From Varanus komodoensis (Eukaryota; Chordata; Lepidosauria; Squamata; Varanidae): 64,000 bases of DNA. The DNA is taken from the NCBI RefSeq assembly GCF_004798865.1, contig NW_025336598.1:25951519-26015518 (forward strand), in the 5' to 3' direction. Below, one piece after another: positions 36,453 to 49,394 of this stretch (position 1 is its first letter; the number at the start of each line of letters is the position of its first letter). The notes below the pieces were generated by a model that was not told the origin of the DNA, did not search any database, and was given only the letters and a program-made list of their open reading frames with translations. Both the position numbers and the translations under genes were made by a program.

Positions 36453-37879
36453 CCTTAATCCTTAATGTCTTCTAGTCACACTATTCATTAATACATCCAG
36501 AAGCACATATTTTGCTACTTGGTGTTGGCTGTCAAATACATTCATGTTTCAGGAAGCGGTAACAAAGTTCCAGCATTTGTTGGGGGAGAAACATACTTCA
36601 CACCAACAGAGAAACCCACACAGAGATACAAAACCAAAGTTGGTTAGGGATTATATGGCACTCATGTGTTCACAATTTTGGCAAGCATGTGAAGGAAGAA
36701 CTGGAGAGAAAGACTTTGTATTGCTTATTTCTTCTGATATATCCTAACCAGGAGCAAATTAGACCCACAAGTTTTGAGAATGTAGGGGATATCTGTCATA
36801 ACTCCCTGGACAACAGTAGAGCTATGCAGACATGAAAGATAGATCATGCTTCACAATAAGCCAGCTGCCTTCTGGACACAACTGTAACACATGGATACGA
36901 TCCAGTACTGCAATCATGTTAAAATGAATTTCAAGATGGTATTTGTTGAATCATGATGACTTCAGTCAATGTGTTCTGTGTGTACACATGGGCACGCATT
37001 TTGCTGAACAGATACTGAGCACGATCCTATTAAAATAAAATGCATTTTATTCTGCATTGCCCTAAGAGAGAATTTCATGTTTCACCCTGTTGGATAATGG
37101 TAACTCACATTCTGTACTGTCATTTATATATGAGTAATCTTAATGACTCACTCTAAGATCTTGTCACAAAGTGCCTAGTCTAAAACATATCTCAGTTTCA
37201 GCTTCCAACCTTTTAAAGTGTTCTTTTTCCTAAATCAAACATGCCTTGGGTACCAAAGTTCCCTAGAATATTCACAGGAACAGATTTGTGGGATAGCCTC
37301 CAAAACAAAAGAACAAAAGAAGATTCAACACAGATCAAGTTGATCTCTTTTTACAGCTAAGATTCTTAGCTAAACCCTTAAAAATGAAATCAATTGAGGG
37401 GAAAACTGTGCTATGATTTTAAATGTTGGTAGACCAAAACATGGTCATGCAGAGAAAAAGTCAATGGATCTAGCATTATTATGCCAATTTTGTTTTGCAT
37501 GGCCAGGCAGGATTAAACTCTAACTTGCTGAAAGCATGTTCTTATGCTGACTGAAACTTCCTGAGTGAAAATGTCAGCCAGAACAAAGGTTTTTCAAATT
37601 CAGCATAGTTCTGAAATACTTTTGTCTGGGGTCAAAAATAACCCCAAATGTGACTAGTGCTAGTTTTTTGTTAAACCAGGAAAATGGTTTGGTGTACCCC
37701 ATTACATTTAACAAATTCCTTAGCTTCAAATGGTGAGCTGATTATATATAGTGACATATGTAATTGCCTATAGTGGCTGGGTGAATTGTTCACCATTGAA
37801 AGCCACATCATAGGATTTTACCACCCATTCATTCCTGCAACCATGGAAGTGGCGCAAGAGCATTATCAGGCCAAAGGCT
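36450..37879. other. Unassigned sequence
   Basis: No gene or classified repeat recognised. The short fragment near 37015-37060 with 'cacgatcctattaaaa' hints at an old interspersed repeat but is too small to assign. Confidence 0.4.
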
Positions 37880-38310
37880 GGGTTCATACATCATGACAAA
37901 CAACCCTGTATGGTGTCCATGGTGCAGAAATATTTTGCCTAGACGTGTCTGACAGATGATTGAGCATTTCTTTGCTATTGTGGTTCCACTCTCCTTGATC
38001 AGTGCTGTTGGCATGAATCTCATGAACTCCTTGCCTGAAATTCAGTTGCATGCTGGGTGGCTGTAGCAGCTCTTTCCAGGCGGACTCCATGGTAGCTGCA
38101 TAGGAGGACCATGGAAACCACAAAGCTGGCTCTGGATGACTGGACAGACCATGGTGAATCATGGAAACCATAGAACAGAATGTTTTTTCTTATCATGGTT
38201 TCTAAAAGCCAAATGCTGAAATAACACGACAAGGATCAGAAGGAACAACAGACCATTCCACACAAGCAACCACAGGGGCTTGTTATGTTGCAACTATCAG
38301 CCCAAAGTAA
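37880..38310. mobile_element. Unclassified interspersed repeat, copy A
   Basis: It shares several ordered blocks with 57349-57840: 'ctgggttcatac' with 'aacaaccctgtatggt' at the left, 'ctgacagatgat' further in, then 'agctctttccagg', 'tagctgcata' and 'gaccatggaaacca' (38068-38120). Both copies run in the same direction. The left end and a region near 38280-38310 look weakly inverted, which suggests a non-autonomous DNA transposon, but the ends and the superfamily are not settled. Confidence 0.6.
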
Positions 38311-38439
38311 AGTACTTTTAATTGTAATTATTTCAATGGCTGGCTATAAGCACAGGGCTAACAGATTTCTGACAGACCCCATATTGATGAGTTTTATACA
38401 CTGACACTTACACTATACATTCACACCAATCCCATATGA
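38311..38439. other. Unassigned spacer
   Basis: Short stretch between two repeats with nothing recognisable. Confidence 0.4.
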
Positions 38440-38765
38440 GCTACATTGGCTACCAAGTCCAGCTACAGGATATCCTATTGCCTGTGAGGAAAGGCAAAGA
38501 ACTAAAAAATTCACACCCCGGATTATGATTATGGAACTTCTTCCCAGAGAGGTGTGCCTGGCACCAACACTTTATTCATTTTGGTGCCAGGCCAATTTTT
38601 TTTTATCTTCCAGGTTTTTAAATCAATAATGTATTTTAATTAATTGTAGCAAATGTGGGTACTAAGGAGTTTAAACTATTTTATGGTTGTAATATGGTTT
38701 TAATATGTACTTATATTTTTGTCTTTTTAGGTAAACCATCTTGCGATGTTATAATAATCTGACAG
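38440..38765 (+). mobile_element. L2/CR1-clade LINE end, old copy
   Basis: It reads 'ELHWLP' at the start, loses most of the middle, and then shows 'LLPREVCLAPTLYSFWCQAN', matching 'LPREVCLAPSLYVFRRQAK' in the copy at 33960-34445. An AT-rich 3' region with 'gtaaaccatcttgcgatg' follows, equivalent to 'gtaagccgccacgagg' in the younger copy. It is more diverged, carries an internal deletion and has no long open frame. Confidence 0.78.
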
Positions 38766-40031
38766 TACAGAAGAAACTTAAAACAACAAAACATATTTTA
38801 AAACTCATTCTGCCTCCCCCACACCTGCCCCACCTCAGTACCCAGTCAAAAGTTCTTCTGTATTTTCTCCCCAACCATTTTTGTGGGTTTAGTATAAAAT
38901 AAATGACTTTTGGGTGAAAATATTTAAGGGAGAAAGATATTTTGGAGTAATTCTCATGGGCTGGGCTCAGGGTTTTTATGCTTTCATGGGTGGCCAAGAT
39001 GCGTGTTTCATTGTGCAGTAATCTTGCTGGCAGCCTGTAGCTGCCCTGGCTTCCCACACTTCAATTAAAACCCCTGGAAGATGTTGGGAGGCGATTCCTC
39101 CCACACAAAGGGTTTTCAGATCAGGAAATGCAGCAGAATAGGAGGCTGCATAGCAACTGAGAGATCCCTAATAAAAAGGAACAAAGAGAGAGAAAGAGAG
39201 AAAACCCACACTCTTTGCTTCTTTGCACAAATAGATAAGCTCAACCAACCACAAAATGAAATTTCAAAAAAATCTAAAAAGCACTTTAAGAAATTCACCA
39301 CCAGAAATAAACATTAAAAATATGGCAGACTTTTCTCCAAACTTTCTTCATGTTTTTCAGGGATACAGAATAGGAGTGATATGGCAGCCACTTTCACTGG
39401 CAGGTCAGAACAATAAGGAAGATGTGCCTAAACTTATGCCGGTGGTGAAGCACTACTGGGGAACTTTCCCTTCCCTCAGAGAAATTTGGTGAATTGTCCT
39501 CCCAACACATCTGCATAATTCTTTGCTTGCAACGTGGTGAAATTTTTCAGAGGTCTGGATTACTAATGTTGAAGCTTGGATGTAACAAGTTCATTAAATG
39601 AAGAGTGCTCCAATGGACCAGTGGCACCGGCTAGATTAACTGGTATAAACTGCCTCAGAAATTCATCTATAGAATGATCTATAGAACCTCACTTGCACTG
39701 CATGGAACTGATTGTCTTATGCAACACTGAGATCCGTTTGTCAAGTATATTGCATTGATTTAGAAAGCTTGGCTCTCCGACAGCCTTAATTGCTAATAAG
39801 ATTGTTTCGGAAATGTCAGTGGAAGTGAAGCTGGCCAGAACAAAGCAATATATCAGAGCAGTCTGGATTTCAAGTGGTATGAGAATCAGCCCTTAAATAG
39901 TCTCCTACTCAAAGTCATTAATATGATTGGTTTCCTGTTGGAGACTGAGGGACATAGATCCACATGACAGCCATAATATAAAACTCTGCTCACCTCAGAG
40001 AGCATCCTAACTTCAAGGGGTGCCTGAAAAG
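38766..40031. other. Unassigned sequence before the tandem duplication
   Basis: No gene or repeat recognised. The open frames near 39081-39492 cover A-rich sequence and lack motifs. Confidence 0.4.
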
Positions 40032-40542
40032 CACCATGTGCCCCTACCGGGAAAATGTGGCCCTGGTGTGGAGTCTTTTACTGGATCCATATGTGATGAG
40101 CAGCATTTCTGTATTAAAGAAGCTGGGTGGTGCCAAAGCTAAATGGGACATGCTTCCAGGATCCTACCATCTCATTGCTGCTACTGCAAAGCTAGTGTGG
40201 TTGGTATCTCTCTGGAATGTTTCCTCTTCTGTTTATTAAAGGGGACATATAGTGTCTCCTTTGTGAAGGGATATCAGTAAAAGACTCCACACCATGTGCC
40301 CCTACCGGGAAAATGTGGCCCTGGTGTGGAGTCTTTTACTGGATCCATATGTGATGAGCAGCATTTCTGTATTAAAGAAGCTGGGTGGTGCCAAAGCTAA
40401 ATGGGACATGCTTCCAGGATCCTACCATCTCATTGCTGCTACTGCAAAGCTAGTGTGGTTGGTATCTCTCTGGAATGTTTCCTCTTCTGTTTATTAAAGG
40501 GGACATATAGTGTCTCCTTTGTGAAGGGATATCAGTAAAAGA
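40032..40542 (+). repeat. Perfect tandem duplication, two 253-bp units
   Basis: Unit 1 is 40032-40284 and unit 2 is 40290-40542. I found no difference between them over 253 bp. They are separated by the 5-bp insert 'ctcca' (40285-40289). Each unit carries the same 67-codon open frame (40036-40239 and 40294-40497), which I do not recognise and which is probably chance, its second copy being a simple result of the duplication. Complete identity points to a very recent duplication, a polymorphism or an assembly artefact. Confidence 0.97.
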
Positions 40543-41544
40543 ATTAGGAACTGGAGGAAGAGGAAATGAAGGAGTTCTACCGGGGATGAGCCATTCTAAC
40601 CTTCATAAAATCAAAATGCTTTCACCAAACTTTCTGAAATGTGCAGGAGCTAGATAGAAGTCTTGCTTTTAGATACCTTGACAATCTCAGAAATGCTGGC
40701 AAAATTTTGAGGGAGAAAGAACAATTTAAAGATAAATGTTAAAAACCATATCCCACTTCCTCTGTGAAAAGTGACTTAAAAAAAAGTTATCATTTTGTAG
40801 TCTGAAGAGGCCAGAACATTTTTAGTTGAGGTATGGTATTCTAGTTTCCTTGCACTGAGTTGTTTGGATTTTTTTAAAAGTCATATTTAATTCACCTTTA
40901 ATATCAGCATTTTTGGCATATAATGATAGTCAATAGTAATAAGCTCAAGAATGCTCAAAATCCCTGCCACAGCTTTCTGTTTAACACATTGAGAAAAATA
41001 AGCACCTTTTGCCTCCTGTTATTACTGGCTAATAAGTAGAAAGAGAAGAAAGGTGCTGCTTGAAGAGTAGAAGAAAGGCTGACTCTGCTCAGAGAGTTCC
41101 CACCCATTCCTTTGGAAGAATGGTGCATGAAAAAGACTGTGTGTCTCATCCAACATGGCTTCTCTTACATTCTCATCTTCTTATGTTCTCCTCACTCAAA
41201 GGCCTTCTTAAATATAGGAGTTCTTTGCCTACCACTGGAAGGACAGAAGAGAGTGAATAAACCTAGCCTTCCCTGAAAGGGAGCACCATTGCTTCAAGTG
41301 GCCACCAGAAGAGCACTCTATCATGGTGCTACCAAACTTGACCTAATGGTGGCAGTTTCCTAGCCCCATGTATAAGTTTATGAGCAGTACATTCTACTGA
41401 GTTTGATGGGGCTTACTGTCAGCCAAGTGTGTGTGTAGCATTTCAGTCCAGTGTACAAATGAATCATGGCTAGCTTCAGAGCAGGTGCAGAACAACACAA
41501 TTCTCAAACACAATTCCCATCTGCAGCTGTCACAATTATAGGAA
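40543..41544. other. Unassigned sequence with one short repeat scrap
   Basis: No gene recognised. Near 41385-41455 the words 'ctactgagtttgatggggct' and 'tactgtcagccaagtgtg' resemble a common reptile repeat ('cagtggggcttactcccaag'). Confidence 0.35.
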
Positions 41545-41620
41545 TCTTCCCTAACCTGGTGTCTTCCAGATGTGTGAGACTACAATTCCCATCATTGCCA
41601 AAAAGCATGGCCACAGGAAT
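41545..41620 (+). mobile_element. hAT-like MITE arm
   Basis: 'cttccctaacctggtgtctt' followed by 'ccagatgtgtgagactacaa' and 'ttcccatcattgcc' is one arm of the palindromic MITE family found at 58403-58540. Confidence 0.6.
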
Positions 41621-41817
41621 CCTCTTCCAGAATTAGGATATAACACATGTTATATCCAAAACAGGTGCAGCTCTTTAAATAGACAAAATGAGGAGACAAC
41701 TAATTAATTTTGAATATCTAATCAAGGCAGTCTGTCTAAAGTGCTGCACCTGTTTCAGTGATCCTTGATGGATTGCATATGTTCTGGCTTGATTCTGGAA
41801 AATGGGATGTTCTAGAA

Positions 41818-41891
41818 TAGCCTTCACCAACTTCCTCAATTATGCTTACTGGCATTGATGGATGATGTAGTCCCAACCAGGTTGGGGAAGA
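41818..41891 (-). mobile_element. hAT-like MITE, reverse arm
   Basis: It begins 'agccttcaccaacttcctca' and ends 'caaccaggttggggaag', so both ends recall the family termini in inverted orientation, with 'gatgatgtagtccc' between them. The middle is shortened. Confidence 0.6.
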
Positions 41892-44800
41892 GGGAGGACC
41901 AGTCCTAAATTGTTCTTCATGAGTTTTCCACCACCTCACAGTCACCATTACACATCATCTTCTCCATCTTGTCCACATGATCTAGCTCCTCAGTCAGAAT
42001 GATGATTTTCTTGACCTTTCAGCCTGTTCAGGTTGGCTCTAATATTAAGGCATGTGAGCCTTCACTCAGAATTTCCCTGCTTTTTTGTGCTTGGTGAAAA
42101 CTGCATACTATTTTACTTTATTTCGTAAACCATAGGTGTTTTTGCTCTTGAATTTAGATTTTTGCTGTTACCGTACTTAAGCTAATCTTGGATACAACTT
42201 AAAATAAACTATGGCTATTCTATAGGGAGGTGAATATTAACACAATTTTAACATAAGAGAAATCCATTTTTAAAAATGAAACAGTTCCACAAGCATCTTC
42301 CAGTCCTATGACTAAGCTACTTGCATATGGACAAGCATGTTTCAGGCATTCAGGAGATGTGGATTGCCTGAAGGAGATCATTGTATCCCTCAGTCCCTGG
42401 ACATATTATGAAACAGAAGTCATGGTGATCGTTGTAGCTTTCATACGGACATTTCTTTGTCCCCAATCTGTGTTGATGGATACACCAGTGTGGCTAGGCA
42501 AATTCACCGTTGGATAGCCCCTGTCTGCCACAGCAAATCCTGCTGCATAACGCAGCTTACTTTCCCTCAAAGATCCATGCACTCAGCACCTTCCATGTGC
42601 ACAAATCAATATCTTGAAAGAAAAACATCAGGGGGAGGAAGGATAATATATTAGGGGGAAAGTCAATTTTTATGATCCAGCTAAGGAGACATTTAAAAGG
42701 AAAGGAGGACCTTAAAACTCAAAAGCAGGATTTAGCAGAATAGACTGGGCTTGCTATGTTTTCAAGTTTTGCACAGCTTCTAACAGAATCCATGAATATG
42801 TATTTTTAAACAAAAATACGGGATGCCTGCAAAATTTGCATCATTTTTCTCATCCCGGTTTCATTTTGTTAAAACAACATATCTGGTTTCTTTTTGGTTT
42901 CAAAGGGAAACACTGCGGGAGTTTATTTAATAAACCACTGGCCACCTTTAATGAAATGAATTCCCCTTTTATCACTTCTTTCAGTTGTCTTTTGAAGTGC
43001 ATACGTTTTAAGTCAAGGCACTCATCACTGGAAATTTAATTCTTGGTCTTGAAAAGATAATTGACTGTCAATAATATAGCCTCAAAGAAAAGGAGTGACA
43101 CACAAGCACCCCCTCCTCTGCACGTGTGTGTATGTGGATGCACACATAAAGTAACAAAAAGGGAAAGAAGCACATGTTTGGGTCCATGTACTGATGGTTT
43201 CATAGGTAAATGGGCAAAAATCCTTCCAGGTCCCTTGACGGAGCATATTTGTTGCCAGGCCATACTGAGCAGGGCTGCATTGTGTCAGAAGCAATCTGGG
43301 CCTCTCCCATTATGGATGCTGTTAGTTCTACATTCCCTTAGGGAGAATGCTTATTGATCTTACTGGGGCACTTGTGCCTTAAAATCCCTGGATGAATTAT
43401 AAACAAGCTTTTAAAGAGTATCAGAAGTGAGGGAAATGGGATTTGAGCATCTTGCTCAATTCCCCCTGCTCCTCCCAGCACCAGTCACCGAAGCTAAAAG
43501 GCAACCGAGGAGGAATGCATTTCCTCCATTATAAATAAAATATTTTGTTTTCAAATACAGCCATTATCTTTGTTCTCCTGCATTTAAGTCTTAACTATAC
43601 CGACTTAGTATTCTGAGATTTTCTTGGAAGAAGAATAAAGATGACAGCAACCACAATGGGATCATTCTGAGTGAACCAGGATAGAAAGAACAATTTAACC
43701 TTTGAATCATAAAAGTAAATATTCTTAGCTATGGGAGCTGAAGAAACTGTAATGGGATTGTCTAGATGATCTTGTCGTTAATGGGATCAAGTAAGTTTTC
43801 TTATCTATTTGCTTATCACCATGAACAAATGGAGTTGTCCTGGTGGAAGATCTGATGGAGTTCCATCCCTCTAAGATACAACAGAAGAGTACTTATTTGT
43901 GGTGTTACAAATCAAAATTCTGAAGCAAACTGCAATGATCTGAGAATGACCCAGATAGTCAGCAGGGAAGCTGAAGTAGGCACAAGGATTGCTCAGTCAG
44001 GATAACAAGACTAAGATTCTTGGGCAGGCTAACAATGTTATGAAACCCCTTTAGGACATGGTCACTAAAGACTTGGGAAATGGAAAAACAAATTAAGTGC
44101 TGTTGATAGGGTTTTAACTAAGTTCCAACAGACTGAACTGGCTATTCATGGAATATCAATACTTGACCATGTATTTACCAGATATTAAGGCAAATGCTTG
44201 AAGTATCTAACTGAAGGAGAAAATTGCTTCATCACTTAGTCTGGGGGTATTCTGATGTTACAGCTGAGGCCTGAATTCCTCAAACTGATTTTCTGTAATA
44301 TTACCTTTGGTGTTTAGCAAGCAAGCTGCTTAGAGTGTTCAAAATGTTCCTGTAATTGCTCTGCTGCAGCTGTCGGCAGCGGGACATATAGGTTAACTGC
44401 AACTTTGCCACCTCTTCTTTCCTGGCATCCTATTTCCTACATGATTCCTTGGGAGTTGCAGCATGAGATCTTTAATACTGTACCTCAATGCTTCTCTTCT
44501 ACAGCACCTACATTCTGTCATGCTGTTTCCAAAGAACCTCCCACATGCATTTATCAAGCACATAAGGGCAGCGGGTATCACTCAGGCCCGTGCTCAGCAT
44601 TAATTTGCTTCAGGATTTAAGCCAATGAGGAATGCTATAGCAACGTTCTCAATCATGTGCAATGCATGTAGGGATTCCTCCATGCAATAGGAAATTGTAA
44701 TTAGTCAGGCTTCCTGTGTGTTTGAGAGAGTGCCTATGCACATTCATTCCATATGCACAGAGGGTCCATTTACACATCTGCTGAACTTAAGGCCACTGGG

Positions 44801-47214
44801 GTGAGGGGAACTGGTGGATAGGTTAAACTCCAGAGTGTGGCTAGTGAGACTGAATGTATATGTGTGTATGTAAGTGTTCGGGGTATTGTGTGAAGGTCTC
44901 CGAGTTCTAACCATATGATTCCACTCCAGCACAACAGATCCCTTCACTCACCATAAACTGTGAGGAAGTGGGTGGAGATGCTTCCTATATGGTGAATCCA
45001 ATCTCATGGTAAGCAATTCTAAATGAGGAAGATTTGCCATGTGGATACTATTTTCAGTGGCATCCGCACAGTGAAATGTCAAGGTGTGACACAGTCTCTC
45101 TCTTTTTCCCCTGAAGGAAGGAGAGGTTTGACACAATCTGTCCTATAGTTCCATTCAGCTGTAGGCTGCTGAAGTCCTTTCTTTTTATGCTACCATTAAG
45201 AAAGGTAGAATCAGTGACAGGGCACTTAATGCTATCAAGATCATCTTAACTGGAACAAGCCTGAAGCATTGTACATCTAATGTCTGTAGATTTAGCCCTG
45301 CTGAAGTGACGTGATGGAACATTTATGACTACCCTGCATATATCCCAGTTCAGTCCCTGGGATGTGCTGACGTTTCAGAAATACTGGACAATCTTTTACT
45401 GGTGCAGTGATAGTAGCTTTTAAGAATTAGTTCTTTCCTTATTAAAAAAAGTAAATTATCCTCATGAAAGTAGGCTGTCATAACCATAAATCTGTTCCTG
45501 ACTGCACTCACACACACCCCTCATTTGCAAATTTTCACTCTCAAATAGAAACTGCATGAGACTTTAAAGTTCTAATGTGAACTTCTAAGGTTAGAAAGCA
45601 TCTCTCCCTCTTTCCCTGGGACAAGAAAAGACTGGCACAAAGAAAGAGACACTAGAGGAATACAGACACCCTATTCTTGGATTCATGGGCCACATTTGCT
45701 CCTTCTTTCACCAGAGTGATAAGAACTAGATGCTAGGCCTGGATAGACACAGAGTCACCAGATTCAGCCACTGGTGAAACCTCAGATGGAAGATGGGTTT
45801 TCAGATTATAATCACACTCACAGCTTCGCATGTTTCTGATCTTCAGTTTGGCTTGTCTCAGTTTGAGAATTTTTCCGGATGTAAGTTCATTTTCTCAAAC
45901 TTCAAGTTTACATGAATGTTTGTAAGGTGTTTTGTGAGCAATTTTCCTATCATAGGGATCTTTTCTTAATATATACTCTTTTTTTTTGCAAACTGAATGT
46001 TTGTAGAATGGATATTTGAGAATTATTTTCTCAACTATACTAGTATTTCTGCATAATTTAATGGAAGAACATGATTGCACAATTCACAAATGTGTGATTT
46101 AATGGATAAGGATTTTTCATTTGCATTAGTAGTTTAAAAGTGCAGAATTCAGCAAGTGTGCACTAAAATATGAACTGAACACATTTCTATCCCATCACTG
46201 CCTCCATTACAAGTCTCATTCGTTTAGCCCTCAAACAACTAAGATCCTCATGGCATTCTAGAATAAATTATATATTATGTTCATCCACTAATACTATGAA
46301 TGAGCTACCCTCAAATAAGGAATAATCATACATTCCATTCCTTTGTGGATGATATACCAGCAAATTTTACAACAGAAGATCTACTCTCTGTAGGACTCAC
46401 AATGGATACTAGCCCTAATAAAATATCTTTACATTATGTATAGACGTTCCTGTGTTTTTTTTTTTTTTAATACAACTATGAGTACGTGCTTTTTCTTTTT
46501 TTGGGAAGAAAAGGACATTCATTTCCACATACACTGTGTACATTTGTAATGATAATTTACTTTTAAATGCAAAACTCCTCTTCCCATTCAATAGTAATCA
46601 AAACAAGTGGGTTTGCAAACATACACCTCCATATGCAGCTAAATGAAAGGGTAAAAGTGTGACAATCATACGTGTGCGCACATAAGTGCTGTGTTGGGTT
46701 CTGGCAACAGGAACATTTTGCAATGCTACCAAAGATCCATAGACAGAACAACCTAGAATAACAAATTATTCCATGTAACAACTTTGTCAATTAAAAATGT
46801 CATTATATATAAATTTGGTAATTCAAACCCTCATCCATACATGACTTTCATATGTTAAGGATACTACAGATTTCTTACTGAATATTGAAGGAAAATCCAG
46901 AACATTGATGAGTACAATAATGTTACTATTTTTAGATCAATGTTACACCTTTGAACCCTACTGTACTCTACAAAGAAGGAGTCTAAGCTTTAGCATAGTT
47001 TTTAAAAACCAGAACACTTAATCCATCTAGTTCTTTCTTAACTTTCCTGACTAAGTTAAGCCACTTGGTACCTACTTGCACTGATTTGTTTTTGTGCAAT
47101 GGAAACATGAAACAAAATTCCACCAATAGAGAAGAAATTAAACCAAGAAATAAAATGAACGAACCATTTTCATTTCATGAATATCATTTTAAAAGATCTA
47201 TCACTCCATTACAT
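41892..47214. other. Largely unassigned sequence
   Basis: No host gene recognised in about 5.3 kb. The stretch 42900-43060 has balanced composition and could be conserved. Block 45790-46195 is A/T-rich and, in reverse complement, opens 'cagtgatgggatagaaat', similar in style to the block at 20058. A T run lies near 46457-46468. All open frames are short, and several overlap on opposite strands. Confidence 0.35.
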
Positions 47215-49390
47215 ATTATATATTCCTCTGTATAAATATATAACAGAACATACTAATGTTATTGAAAATAATTATGAATAAATTTCAATAAAGACAGCCC
47301 AAATGTCCACATATTTATCCATTTGTAGATTATGCCTGAAGGCTACCCATTCAAAATTAGAAAGTTTCAGTAAATCCTCTAGCCATTGTGTTATTGCAGG
47401 TGGCAATTTATCCTTCCAGTGCTGAAACATTGGTCTTTTAGCTGCTGAAATGGTGCAGAAAATCCATTTGCATTGACATTACATTAAATTCCAAGAGACA
47501 AGTAGGTAATTCAAAAGGGCATGTGTATCCTTAAATATTAAAGAACTTTCCATTACAAGATTTATCCTAGTTATTACCTCTTCTCAAATGGAGGCTGCCA
47601 TTGGACATCACCAAAATATATGAAAAAGGGAAGCATTAGTAGCATTACATCTCCAACTACTGGCCAATTCAATTAAGCCCCCTTCAAGAGACATTGTGTC
47701 ATCCAGCACACTCAAATTTTGCTGAATCAAGTGCAGGACTCCTTGATTTGGACCTCCTTTCAAAACAGATAGCAATGAAACACTGACTGGGCAAAATGCA
47801 TTGTCACAAGTCATTATTCCATACTTGGTTGACACCCAGTGTACCCCAATAATGGGCATCTATAGACATGAACTGTAGACCAGTACTGTTGTGCAGCCTC
47901 ACTCAATAATTCCACTAATACACACAGCTGTGAACTTGTAGAAGCAGCAGGGCCAAATCTAATTTCCCATTAAAGTTTACTTGGGATGGGAAAATATATG
48001 CCACAGCTGCCTAGCTGCCACAACTGGGGCAGACACGTTATGTGTTTTGGTCTGCGAAGAATCAAATACACTCTACTCAAAAAGAGAATCTGGAAAAGAT
48101 GATTCAAACTCTGACCAGGAAGAAGTACCAATTCTAGGTGGAAAAGACCAAAAGCTAGTGAAACTTATCAAATAGGCCTGTCATTATAATGAATGGTCAG
48201 GAAGATCAAATCCTCTCTCCTTGATTGAAAGTTGCATGTTTTAAAGATATTCATGGTGTACAATCCCATAAAATTATGAGGAATGAAAAGCTTCTGGAAA
48301 TACTTGCTAGGTATAAAGGAATAGCTCATAAAAATAGAATTCAAGGTATTACATGTCAAGTGTATTTACCCTTCCCCATAAATTACTTTAAAGATATCCA
48401 TCTTTCAATGACCCTTGAGATCTTATTGATCAACTTACTCAGATGTAACCTAACCATTTATGTTATATTTCTAGGGACAATTATTTCCAAATAAGTAATA
48501 ATCTAACTGGATTTCAAGCAGCAGGTAACATTCTGTGGGGTGCACTCCTTCCAACAGACATGTGTTTTCATTTTGATAATTTGTAAAATAACCAGATATG
48601 TCTAAAACTATTAATTGATTGCATCAAAGCCTATAACTGGAGCTTTGAAATACATTACTGGGGATCATCTGACTAAGTTTATATTCAAATGTAATATATT
48701 CAAATATGGACAAATTCATGAATGTTAGGATACATAGCCAGTATCAAGGAATAAAGAGTGTATTCCTCTCTAGTACCTCACTTGAGAGAGGTAGGGTAAA
48801 ACATTCAAGGATGACTCCATTGTCCTTAACTCTAAGTGTTTTATATAAAATTTTAAGCAATTTCTAAAATTGTGAAGGAAACCCCAATGTGTCAAAGATA
48901 ATTTTCAAATAAATGTTATTGAAAGCATTCTCAACATGCAAAGAGATAATGGCAGCTGTGTTTGTTTTCTGCTTATTCAATGTAATCTAAGATTATCAAC
49001 ATTATCATCCTGCCTATTTTTAATGAATGCCACCTGATCCAGTTGGACTAACAATATAATAACTGCTGCTTATTCAGCCAAAATTGCAGTAAATATTTTA
49101 ATAACTTTGATTAATGAAATGAGTAGATAATTAACACAGAAGGTATGATATTTATCTGGTTTGTTATTACTATAGTAAGCATCCCTGATTGCTGCAAGAG
49201 AAAACCCAATTAAAAAAAAGCATTATTCAAATTTTCAAGCTCAGGGACTAGAAAGTTGAAAGTTTATAGCATTTGATTTGAAATTCATCTGATCAGGTGC
49301 TTTCCCCATTCCATGGCTGTTATTGCTTTAATAATTTCTTCAATTAGCAAAGCAACTATTAAGAAATGCCTTTGTAGAGTATCTAATTAC
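47215..49390 (-). mobile_element. Old L1/Tx1-type LINE, ORF2 remains
   Basis: Read on the minus strand from right to left. 'MEWGKAPDQMNF' (near 49300) corresponds to GKAPGPDG. 'SPTGSGGIH' corresponds to the QTGFI region. 'HVENAFNNIYLKIIF' corresponds to motif A (AEKAFD). 'GTREEYTLYSLIL' corresponds to GTRQGCPLSPLLF. Near the C-terminus (47280-47860) are 'RCNATNASLFHIFWWCP' and 'RPMFQHWKDKLPPAITQW', typical of the L1 ORF2 tail in fish, frog and reptile L1/Tx1-type elements. An 84-codon piece at 47608-47859 is still open. Many stops and shifts show great age. The family differs from the human-type L1 at 20.8 kb. The sequence continues to an AT-rich 3' UTR at the left. Confidence 0.85.
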
Positions 49391-49394
49391 AGCA

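Noticed and set aside
40036-40497. Two identical 67-codon frames suggesting a duplicated small gene
   Set aside because: They are identical only because the DNA is duplicated. The frame has no recognised relatives and no promoter or splice evidence.
47981-48175. Forward 64-codon frame with acidic tail
   Set aside because: It lies inside the old reverse-strand LINE and has no independent support.
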